Assembly (NCBI GenBank): GCA_020053055.1
Contig: JAGVNX010000070.1
Location: forward strand, 1-32,059
Direction: 5' to 3'
Length of the DNA stretch: 32,059 nucleotides
Source: Candidatus Iainarchaeum sp.
Lineage (GTDB): Archaea > Iainarchaeota > Iainarchaeia > Iainarchaeales > GCA-2688035
The notes below the pieces were generated by a model. The model made no database searches, was not told where the DNA came from, and worked only from the letters and a program-made list of their open reading frames with translations. Made by a program: the position numbers and the translations under genes. Below, piece after piece: positions 1 to 7,596 of the stretch (positions are counted from its first letter, which is position 1; the number at the start of each line of letters is the position of its first letter).

Positions 1-245
1 AATAAAAAAAGCAAAATTGAGCTTCTTTGAAAAAATAAAGCTCAAAAAAATCCCAGTTCGCCAAAAATTAATATCGGTTTGTGGCAACATATGACCGAAC
101 TGAAAAAAAGAAATGCGAGAGACATAGAACAATTCGAGTTTGTATGATTCAAAAACTTGAAAATATTGGCTACCTGCTGGCACAAAATCGGGAGATTTGA
201 GTTGGGGCAAACTCGTTTTCGCGCACAGTAAACTTGTAAAAAAAC

Positions 246-1712
246 TTGCTATTTAATCATTATTTGATGTTTATGCGCATTGCCCTTGTCCAACCAAATC
301 TTGATGAAAAGCACGAGAATCAAAAGCAGGCATATGGTTCTGCAGAGCGACCCCCAGAAACAGGCCTCGCTGTTTTGGATAGTTGGATTAAGAAATACTC
401 ATCTCAACAGCACAGCATTATTGTTTTGAACCCAAATAAGGCGATTGAAAAACTTGCAGAGGAAGCAGCAAAATTTGACTTTTTGGGAATTAGTGATTGG
501 TTTTCAAATCATGATAACTGCATTTTTTTAGCAAAGAAAGTAAAAGAAGCCAATCAAAAAATATTAGTAGCGCTCGGTGGTCCGAACGCTTCAATGATAC
601 CAAAAGAAATCTTAAACAATAACTATTGTGTGGATTTTGTTGTTTCGCGTGATGGCGAAGATGCTTTTTTAGGCCTTGTAGATGGCAAAGCAATTAAAGA
701 AATTCCAAATCTCTGGCACAGATTAAAAGAAAAGCCGTTATTCACTTTTCAGAAATACACTGATTTACAGAAATTACCGCTCTGGGATTTCTCGGATTTC
801 CGAGATTTGGAACAAAGGCTCTCGGCTTATTTAAAAATACAAAATTCTCAGCAAGACCCTTGGCTTGTATCTCCAATAGCCATTTTTAGCGTAAGAGGTT
901 GCATCAAGGCATTAACTGAAGGAATTTGTAGTTATTGCAGTTCATCGGAAACAAAAATTCGGTTGTTGCCAGCACAGAAATTTTGGAAGCAAATAAAAGT
1001 ATTGAATGACAAATATGGGGCAGAATATTTTTACGTTTGCGATGACATCTTTCCCATTTCTCCAAAATGGATTAAAGAGATTGCAGAAGCTAAACCACAA
1101 GAAGCAAAAGCAAGAATAAGAGCATATGGCTATTTGCCAATTCTGGCGGCATTGAAACAATCCCAATTGGAAGAAACTGCAAAAAACCTGAAAAAAATTG
1201 GAGTTTTCAACCTATTCTTTGGTTCAGAAAACTTTGATGAAAAAGTTTTGGCTCAAATGAACAAAAAAGGAATTCGTGTTGAAGAAACCACAAGAGTAAT
1301 AGAAACAATCGGAAAAGAAGGCATTAAAACCACAATCGCTTTTCTTTTAGGATTGCCGGGCGAGTCAAAACAAAGCTTGGAAAAAAATCTTAAATCATTA
1401 GAAAAACTCTTAGAAGCCGATGACTTTATAGAACGCTTGTATATTTCCATTGGAATGCCACTAAAAGGCACTCCTTGGTGCAAGCAACTTGAAACAAACC
1501 AGAAACTTACAAAAGATTACAAAAAAGAAACAGGAAAAGATCTCAAAACAGATGATTCCCCAAATTACAAGGAATTATCCCGACTTTCAATCAAATACAC
1601 AACTTCAACAACGCCACAAGAAATAAATGAATACCTCGACAAGATGATTAATTGTGCAAGAAAAAAAATGCCTGACTACAGAATTGGTGGTTTCTTGCTG
1701 GAAATAAAGTGA
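246..1712 (+). CDS. B12-binding-domain radical SAM protein (start may be the internal ATG at 273)
   Basis: N-terminal RIALVQPN...PPETGLAVLDSWIKK and LGGPNAS, typical of B12-binding Rossmann domains; FeS motif SVRGCIKALTEGICSYCSS; LGLPGES and GMPLKGTPW downstream. Confidence 0.8.
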   Translation: MLFNHYLMFMRIALVQPNLDEKHENQKQAYGSAERPPETGLAVLDSWIKKYSSQQHSIIVLNPNKAIEKLAEEAAKFDFLGISDWFSNHDNCIFLAKKVKEANQKILVALGGPNASMIPKEILNNNYCVDFVVSRDGEDAFLGLVDGKAIKEIPNLWHRLKEKPLFTFQKYTDLQKLPLWDFSDFRDLEQRLSAYLKIQNSQQDPWLVSPIAIFSVRGCIKALTEGICSYCSSSETKIRLLPAQKFWKQIKVLNDKYGAEYFYVCDDIFPISPKWIKEIAEAKPQEAKARIRAYGYLPILAALKQSQLEETAKNLKKIGVFNLFFGSENFDEKVLAQMNKKGIRVEETTRVIETIGKEGIKTTIAFLLGLPGESKQSLEKNLKSLEKLLEADDFIERLYISIGMPLKGTPWCKQLETNQKLTKDYKKETGKDLKTDDSPNYKELSRLSIKYTTSTTPQEINEYLDKMINCARKKMPDYRIGGFLLEIK

Positions 1713-2464
1713 AAGACATGAACATAGCAGAAATGTGGGACATTTGCATAGAATTCAAGTACAACAAAAAAGCCTTTGCCAAAAGCTTAGACAAATTTCT
1801 TAAAACCCACAATGTAAAAACAATTTTAGATTGTGGAGGAGGAACTGGTTTCCCAGCTATAGAACTAAAAAAATTAGGCTGGGACATTACTTATTGCGAC
1901 GGCAACAAGCTAATGATGAAGCGCTTCCAAGAAAAAGTAAAAAAACTTCAGCTTCAAATTCCACAATTCTTTTCTAATTGGCTTGATTTAAGCAAAAATA
2001 CCACGAAAAAATTTGACGCCGTTCTCTGCAGAGGAAACTCTTTAATTTATCTGGATTCTTGGGATAAAAAACAAGTGCCAAAAAATGCTGAAGAAAAAAT
2101 CAAAAAAGTATTAAAAGAATTCTATGCCATTTTGAATCCGAATGGTTTGCTATACGTTGACATTGTCGACAAAAAAGCTTTTGGTTCGCAAAACTATTCA
2201 GCAACGCAAGAACTCGGAGAAAAAATAATCAATGGAAAAAAAATAAAACTTGTTTGGAAAATAAGCCATTCCGACAAGAAAAAAATTAGAACATGGAAAA
2301 CAATACTGGAAACTAATGGAAAAAAACAAGAATTCACATATTACAGCTATTTACTCAAGCCTGAAGAATTAATCAAACTTTTGAAAGAAACCGGCTTTCA
2401 CAGAGTAGAAGAAACAAAAATCAAAGGCGAAAACAATTACACAGTTTTCATCGCGTACAAATAA
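1709..2464 (+). CDS. class I SAM-dependent methyltransferase
   Basis: Motif I ILDCGGGTGFPAIELKKLGWDITYCDGN; FDAVLCRGNSLIYL; GTG start overlaps the upstream TGA stop (GTGA). Confidence 0.85.
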   Translation: MKDMNIAEMWDICIEFKYNKKAFAKSLDKFLKTHNVKTILDCGGGTGFPAIELKKLGWDITYCDGNKLMMKRFQEKVKKLQLQIPQFFSNWLDLSKNTTKKFDAVLCRGNSLIYLDSWDKKQVPKNAEEKIKKVLKEFYAILNPNGLLYVDIVDKKAFGSQNYSATQELGEKIINGKKIKLVWKISHSDKKKIRTWKTILETNGKKQEFTYYSYLLKPEELIKLLKETGFHRVEETKIKGENNYTVFIAYK

Positions 2465-2568
2465 AGAATCTGTTCTGGGCCTGCCATAAATTTTGCTGAA
2501 ATTGCCTGTCTTAAGATGGCCTCGGATACCAGCAATACTCAAACGCGCTGAAATAGTACCGCTTTATT

Positions 2569-3243
2569 TCAGGATATTATTTCATAGAACGGTTCTTCTT
2601 TCTTTTCTTCCAATAAAAAGAAATTGAGCTTGGGAGCTTTCACTTTTTGGATTTCTTTTTTTGCCTGGTTGATGAATGTTTTGTCATTGCTATAAAATTT
2701 TTTTAGTTCCTCTTCAAAAGAAACAAAAACAAATTCTGTGAAAATGCTTTTGTCGTCAGAATCACTGAAAACAAGTTTCTCTGCTTCTTTGAGAAATTTC
2801 TTTTGTTTAACAGTTGGCTCACTGGATTCTTTCATTTCCCGAAACTTGAAACCCAAATTTTTTTCAATCACTTCAACAGTGTTATTGATTATTTTTATTA
2901 CATCAGACCGCAAAACCAAAAACTTGTCAGCAGAAAAATCATTACCCAATTGCGCAAGAATAATTTTGTAAAAATTCTGCAACTTTGGATTCTGCTCTTT
3001 AAGACCATCAAGCTTTTTGATTTTTTCTTGCGCAGAAACTTGTTCACTAATTATTTTTATGACATCAGCCAAAGCAGCGTTGTAGTATTTCAAGTATTTT
3101 GTTTTAAATTCAATAAGAACGCTTTGCAGCAAATACAATTCGTCTGATTCTTCTTGATTTTTACAAAAATTGTGCGCTGCTTTATGCAAACGGTCTTGCG
3201 GATTGATTAATCCCATTACAATGTTGGTATCAATAGAATACAG
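2569..3243 (-). CDS. PIN-domain-like ribonuclease, 5' end damaged or non-canonical CTG start (track ORF 2569..3216 lacks the catalytic DTN motif)
   Basis: Extending the frame upstream of the track ATG gives YSIDTNIVMGLINPQDRLHKAA; acidic residues IDTN, LIEF, DDKSIF, SNDKTF match a PIN pattern; no in-frame ATG/GTG/TTG before DTN. Confidence 0.55.
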   Translation of the reverse strand: MYSIDTNIVMGLINPQDRLHKAAHNFCKNQEESDELYLLQSVLIEFKTKYLKYYNAALADVIKIISEQVSAQEKIKKLDGLKEQNPKLQNFYKIILAQLGNDFSADKFLVLRSDVIKIINNTVEVIEKNLGFKFREMKESSEPTVKQKKFLKEAEKLVFSDSDDKSIFTEFVFVSFEEELKKFYSNDKTFINQAKKEIQKVKAPKLNFFLLEEKKEEPFYEIIS

Positions 3244-3259
3244 AATACCACGTGAACTA

Positions 3260-3949
3260 CCTGCCGCTGAAGCGGCAGGCGTCCTTTGTATCGTTAATTA
3301 AACGGTAGCAGTGTTGTTTGACTGGGTTTTTGTTTTTCTGCTTTCCAGTGTTTTGATTGGCTTTCTTCAACGTATTTTTTCATTGTTTCTGTTGTTACTG
3401 CACCTACGGTTCTGTGAAAGTATCCGTCACTCCACATTTGGTCTCCGTACAAGCCTTGCACTGAAAGTCTTACAGAATATTTTTGTCTGATGTGCCTTGA
3501 GCTTACTCCTTTGAATCGTTGCGCAAGCTCTACAATGGAATAATTTTTCCAGCTTGTAACAAAAATGTGCGCATGGTCTGGTCCAAAGCCCATTCCAACA
3601 AGCTCAACTTTGAGGTCTTGAGCTATTTGTTTAAACTCGCGTTCGCATTCTGCGAGAACGTCTTTGTCATTAAAAATCGCTCTCCTGTATTTCGGCGTAA
3701 ACTGAAAGTGACAGTTTGATTCTCCCACACAATGATTGTATTTGACAAGCGTTACTTTTGTTTCCATTTTTAACAACTCCTGAGAAACAGAAACCTTTTT
3801 GAAAGCTTTCGCTATACAAAATAAGTTGGTAAGGCGCTCCGCCGAAGGCGGACGTGCCACTGTCGTTTCTTACAATAAAAACAACAGTTAACTTGTAGAA
3901 AAAGCCCGCGATTCATCCATACGCTAAAGCGTATCAGGGGTTCTCGCGG
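3260..3949 (-). mobile_element. IS200/IS605-type element carrying tnpA only (approximate boundaries)
   Basis: End hairpin CCTGCCGCT-GA-AGCGGCAGG at 3260-3279, Y1 transposase, internal hairpin TCCGCC-GAA-GGCGGA at 3838-3852, and a structured end CCGCGA...ATACGCT-AA-AGCGTAT...TCGCGG at 3906-3949. Confidence 0.75.
3294..3767 (-). CDS. tnpA: IS200/IS605 family transposase TnpA (Y1 HUH)
   Basis: Starts METKVTLVKYNHCVGESNCHFQFTPKYRRAIF; HUH motif HAHIFV; catalytic Tyr in KKYVEESQ; the track ORF 5' extension is read through the hairpin. Confidence 0.93.
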   Translation of the reverse strand: METKVTLVKYNHCVGESNCHFQFTPKYRRAIFNDKDVLAECEREFKQIAQDLKVELVGMGFGPDHAHIFVTSWKNYSIVELAQRFKGVSSRHIRQKYSVRLSVQGLYGDQMWSDGYFHRTVGAVTTETMKKYVEESQSKHWKAEKQKPSQTTLLPFN

Positions 3950-4087
3950 AAGGCACTAAAATTTACACAACCAGCAAACAAAATCAAAAATAATATTAAC
4001 CCAACAAATGCCAATATAAAAATAATTTTCATCTGATAAATATGCCACTTTTATATATAAAAGACTATTTTTCATCGTACTACAATC

Positions 4088-4309
4088 TTGTCAACTTATT
4101 CAGGATTGAATATCAACGGCAAACAATACTGGCCATATGCTGTCTTCTATCACAAACACAAGCTTGTTTTGGCTTGGCATATTTCAGAAAATAGAACAGA
4201 ACAGGATTTTATCTGGTTGTTTCCAAAGCACGGAAAGCAAAAAAAACACAAACCAGAAAAAACCCCAGATAGTTTCTTAAAAACTTTGCACTATATTTTT
4301 TCTGTATAA
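4088..4309 (+). pseudogene. transposase-like fragment (DDE-type resemblance)
   Basis: INGKQYWPYAVFYHKHKLVLAWHISENRTEQDFIWL resembles the core of integrase-like transposases; only about 70 aa, no full catalytic triad; 3' end coincides with promoter-like sequence. Confidence 0.4.
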
Positions 4310-4389
4310 AAAATTCAACTTGAAACCGATTGACTGGACGCTTGATTTTGGCTAAGCAATCCGGCCAGGGCGTTAAACAAAAAATCCAA

Positions 4390-4401
4390 ATCCAATTGGA
4401 T
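4390..4401. promoter_or_regulatory. 12-bp perfect palindrome ATCCAATTGGAT upstream of hicB, possible operator
   Basis: Perfect palindrome about 55 nt upstream of the HicB start. Confidence 0.3.
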
Positions 4402-4455
4402 CAAGGGAGTATTCAAAAAAGAAGCTTTTTTATTTTGCTTGCGGCATAATTTTTA

Positions 4456-4680
4456 TTGGTGATTTTGTTGGATTGGAAAGTTGTTTTAGAAACAGACGAA
4501 GACGGCTGGATTACTGTTACTGTCCCTTCTTTGCCGGGGTGCATTAGCCAGGGCAAAACAAAAGAAAAAGCATTGGAAAACATTAAAGAAGCCATTGAAC
4601 TGCACTTGAGTGCATTGGCAGAAGAAGGCGTCCCATTAAAAGACAAAAAAGAAGTCGCAATGGTAAACGTTTGCATATGA
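4456..4680 (+). CDS. hicB: HicB-family antitoxin (no C-terminal DNA-binding domain)
   Basis: WKVVLETDEDGWITVTVPSLPGCISQGKTKEKALENIKEAIELHL. Confidence 0.85.
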   Translation: MVILLDWKVVLETDEDGWITVTVPSLPGCISQGKTKEKALENIKEAIELHLSALAEEGVPLKDKKEVAMVNVCI

Positions 4681-4883
4681 AACTGCCAATAATTTCAGGA
4701 AAAGAACTAACAAAAATCTTGTTAAAAAAAGGTTATTGGATTAAAGACCATAAAGGCAGCCACATTCACTTGAGGCATGCAACAAAAAGGCCCATTACAG
4801 TTCCAAACCACAAAACCATTTCAAAAGGAACACTAAAAGAAATCATAAAAGTAACAGAATTAAAACCAGAAGACTTCGAATAA
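4677..4883 (+). CDS. hicA: HicA-family mRNA interferase toxin
   Basis: ISGKELTKILLKKGYWIKDHKGSHIHLRH...ITVPNHKTISKGTLKEIIK; ATGA overlap with hicB stop. Confidence 0.9.
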   Translation: MKLPIISGKELTKILLKKGYWIKDHKGSHIHLRHATKRPITVPNHKTISKGTLKEIIKVTELKPEDFE

Positions 4884-5072
4884 CGCCCTGAAAGATGAAT
4901 TTAAAAAATCAGCCCAGCAGGGAGATTGGATTGGTTTCCTTGGTACTTGAACTATAGCAAACCGCTTATATTTTTGAACTTTTATTGGCGGTTTGTTATA
5001 TGCAAAAAGCAATTCAAATGTTCAAATACATAGGCTTTTTGCTATAATTGCATATTGTTTCGGCCAGGGCGT
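4881..5072. repeat. cluster of nested inverted repeats bracketed by ACGCCCTG / CAGGGCGT
   Basis: TATAGCAAACCGC (4953-4965) / GCGGTTTGTTATA (4988-5000, one G-T); GCAAAAAGC (5002-5010) / GCTTTTTGC (5034-5042); ATATGCAA (4998-5005) / TTGCATAT (5048-5055). Confidence 0.5.
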
Positions 5073-5104
5073 CATTCCTTTTTAATACTGTTAACTGTCC
5101 TTTG

Positions 5105-5965
5105 TTATTTGAAAATGTTTCCAATAAAATTGTTTCTGCTGTCTTCAAATTCTGCAAAAAAAGGCGCTATTATTCTCTGGTTTTTGTTGAGCAAATCAAT
5201 TGTTTTTTCATCTTCTTTTGACAATTGCCAATCAAAAACCAGCATATTTTCTTCCAAATGCTGCCTTGAACTTGCTTTGGGAATGGCAACAGCGCCTTTC
5301 TGCAAAACCCATTTGAGGCAGACTTGTGCTGGAGTTTTGCCATATTTTTTTGCAGCGATTTTTATTGCTGAATCTTCAAGAACATTGCCTCTGCCGAGAG
5401 GCGAGTAGGCAGTGAAAACAATTCCTTTTTTCGTGCAATAATCAGACAGTTCTTTTTGGTAAAGATGCGGGTGAAATTCGCATTGGTTGTTTGCAATTTC
5501 AATGCCAAGGCTTTTTGCTTTTGGCAATGCTTCTTCCAAATGCCTTATTGTAAAATTGCTTACTCCGCAGGACTTAACCAGGCCCTGTTTTTGGAGTTCC
5601 GCAAAAGCGTTCAGGGTGCCTTCAATTGGAATCTTTTTATTTGGCCAGTGTATGAGATACAAATCAAGGTAATCCGTGCCAAGCTCGGCAAGGGTTTTTT
5701 TGCAGGCTTTCAAGATTTTTTCAAATTTAAGGTTTTTCATCCAGGCTTTGGAAGTGATAAAAAGTTTTTCTCTTGGAAAGCCTTTTATTGAAGCGCCGAT
5801 TTCTTTTTGGTTTCCATAAATTTCCGCTGTATCAATGTGGGCATAGCCTATTTCAAGTGCGGTTTTAACTGTGTCCCTGCACTTTTTGCCGGTTAATTGC
5901 CATGTGCCCAGGCCAAGCAAGGGGATTGAATTTCCATTTTTGAATTTTGCAGTCGGGATTTGCAT
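5105..5965 (-). CDS. aldo/keto reductase
   Basis: MQIPTAKFKNGNSIPLLGLGTWQL, DTAEIYGNQKEIGASI, ITSKAW, LIHWPNK, GVSNF, AIPKASSRQHLEEN. Confidence 0.95.
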   Translation of the reverse strand: MQIPTAKFKNGNSIPLLGLGTWQLTGKKCRDTVKTALEIGYAHIDTAEIYGNQKEIGASIKGFPREKLFITSKAWMKNLKFEKILKACKKTLAELGTDYLDLYLIHWPNKKIPIEGTLNAFAELQKQGLVKSCGVSNFTIRHLEEALPKAKSLGIEIANNQCEFHPHLYQKELSDYCTKKGIVFTAYSPLGRGNVLEDSAIKIAAKKYGKTPAQVCLKWVLQKGAVAIPKASSRQHLEENMLVFDWQLSKEDEKTIDLLNKNQRIIAPFFAEFEDSRNNFIGNIFK

Positions 5966-6259
5966 GCTTACCGCACACAAATAAGCTGGCAAATTAATTT
6001 TAAATCCAATAATTCCACTGGTTTTAGCCAGTGGCCTGAATCCTTGCAGGGAATTATTGTCTGTCAAGAACCTTTCATGTCGCCGAATTTATTCTGCTGT
6101 TCTTGGCATTAACGCAAAATTTATGCAAAAATTTTTATATTATAATGCACTTTAGTTTATAGAATTTTTTTGTTCAAAGATTAAAAGCCGTTTGGCTTGC
6201 CTTTTGTTCTAGAAAATGTTTATCAAAGATTCGGGTTCTTTTTCTTTGGGCAACTTGCA

Positions 6260-6288
6260 CTTTCTTTTTCTTTGAAAGAAAAAGAAAG
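6260..6288. repeat. perfect inverted repeat CTTTCTTTTTCTTT-G-AAAGAAAAAGAAAG just upstream of the PRC/MgtE_N/CBS gene
   Basis: 14-bp perfect arms separated by 1 nt; related copy at 17835-17861. Confidence 0.8.
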
Positions 6289-6296
6289 GATAGGGG

Positions 6297-7577
6297 GTGG
6301 AGATTATTGCCAAGGTAACTTATTTCAGCCAGGTTTATGGAATACCTGTTTATGATGACAGTGGCTATAAAATTGGGCGTTTGAAAGACCTTGTTTTTAA
6401 AGACGGAAAAGAGCTTGCTGAAATAACCCATTTTGTCCTTGAAATAAACAAAAAAAAACTTAAGTTTCCATGGAAATTTGTTGCAAGCGTTAGCCATGAT
6501 ATTCATTTGAATGCATTGAAAGAAAAAATTTTGTGCGTTGAAGCCAATGAAAGCGATTTTCTTGCAAATGAAATGCTGATGGACAGGCAGCTTGTTGATA
6601 CCAATGGGCTTAAGGTTGTAAGGGTTAATGATGTCTTGCTTTCAAAAACAAACGGGGGATTTTATATTTCTGGAGTTTCATTCGGCTTGAGAAGCCTTTT
6701 GAGGCGGCTTGGGCTTGAAAAAATTGCGCTTTTAATAAAGCCCAGCATGAAACCAAAAATAGTGCCTTGGATTTTTGTCCAACAATTGTCATTGTCGCCT
6801 GCGCACATAAATCTTGACCTTGCCAAGGCAAAAATAAATGAGGTTCACCCAGAGGATATTGCGGATTTGCTTGATGAACTAAGCCATTCTGAAAGGCAGA
6901 TATTGTTCAATGCCCTGAATGATGAAAAAGCCGCTGAAACGCTGATAGAAGCAGGCCCAAAAGTGCAGAAATCACTCATTGAGCACTTGCAGGAAAAAAA
7001 ATTTAATTCTGTATTAAAAAAGCTTTCTCCTGCGGAAATGGCTGATTTGCTTAACACTTTGTCCAATCTTCCGAAAGAAAAAATTGTCCTTCTGATAAAG
7101 CAAATGGATGAAAAAATTTTGAAAAAAATAGGAAAAATTTTGGAGTATCCGGAAAAGTCTGCTTTTGATTTGATGCGGAAAGAATTTTTTACTGTACAGG
7201 AAGAAAACACTGCCGGAAAATTAAAAAAACTGGTAAAAAATGCAAAATTGTTTGAAGAGCCGCACAGGGTTTATGTGCTGAACAATGAAAAAGAGCTTGT
7301 CGGAGAAATTACAATAAAACAATTGCTCTTGGCAAAATCAAAGTTAATGGTAAAAGAAATCATGAACCGCAAGGTTGTTTCCGCACAAGCAAAAGACTCC
7401 CTGAAAAAAGTTGTCCAAGTTTTTTCAAAAAGCCATTTGGTGGAACTGCCTGTTGTCGGCGAAAAAAATGTTCTCGCGGGAATAATTTCAATGAACGATG
7501 TTTTTGAAGAAGTGGCTCCAAAAAAATGGAAACGAATCCGGCTTATTGCAGACAGGGTAAGCAAAAAATTGGCTTAA
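6297..7577 (+). CDS. PRC-barrel + MgtE intracellular N domain + CBS-pair regulatory protein
   Basis: GIPVYDDSGYKIGRLKDLVF (PRC-like); EVHPEDIADLLDELSHSERQILFNAL and LSPAEMADLLNTLS (MgtE_N); VKEIMNRKVVSAQAKDSLKKVVQVFSKSHLVELPVVGEKNVLAGIISMNDVFEE (CBS); GTG start after a G-rich RBS. Confidence 0.85.
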   Translation: MEIIAKVTYFSQVYGIPVYDDSGYKIGRLKDLVFKDGKELAEITHFVLEINKKKLKFPWKFVASVSHDIHLNALKEKILCVEANESDFLANEMLMDRQLVDTNGLKVVRVNDVLLSKTNGGFYISGVSFGLRSLLRRLGLEKIALLIKPSMKPKIVPWIFVQQLSLSPAHINLDLAKAKINEVHPEDIADLLDELSHSERQILFNALNDEKAAETLIEAGPKVQKSLIEHLQEKKFNSVLKKLSPAEMADLLNTLSNLPKEKIVLLIKQMDEKILKKIGKILEYPEKSAFDLMRKEFFTVQEENTAGKLKKLVKNAKLFEEPHRVYVLNNEKELVGEITIKQLLLAKSKLMVKEIMNRKVVSAQAKDSLKKVVQVFSKSHLVELPVVGEKNVLAGIISMNDVFEEVAPKKWKRIRLIADRVSKKLA

Positions 7578-7596
7578 AAAACCTGTGTTGATAAAA

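Noticed and set aside
3768-3860. N-terminal extension of the tnpA ORF (MARPPSAERLTNLF...)
   Set aside because: It is a read-through of the internal hairpin TCCGCC-GAA-GGCGGA; the natural TnpA start is METKVTLVKYNH at 3767.
4526-4560. AGCCAGGGCAAAAC inside hicB as a further copy of the CAGGGCGT motif
   Set aside because: Only a partial match and within conserved HicB coding sequence (GCISQGKT), so explained by coding.
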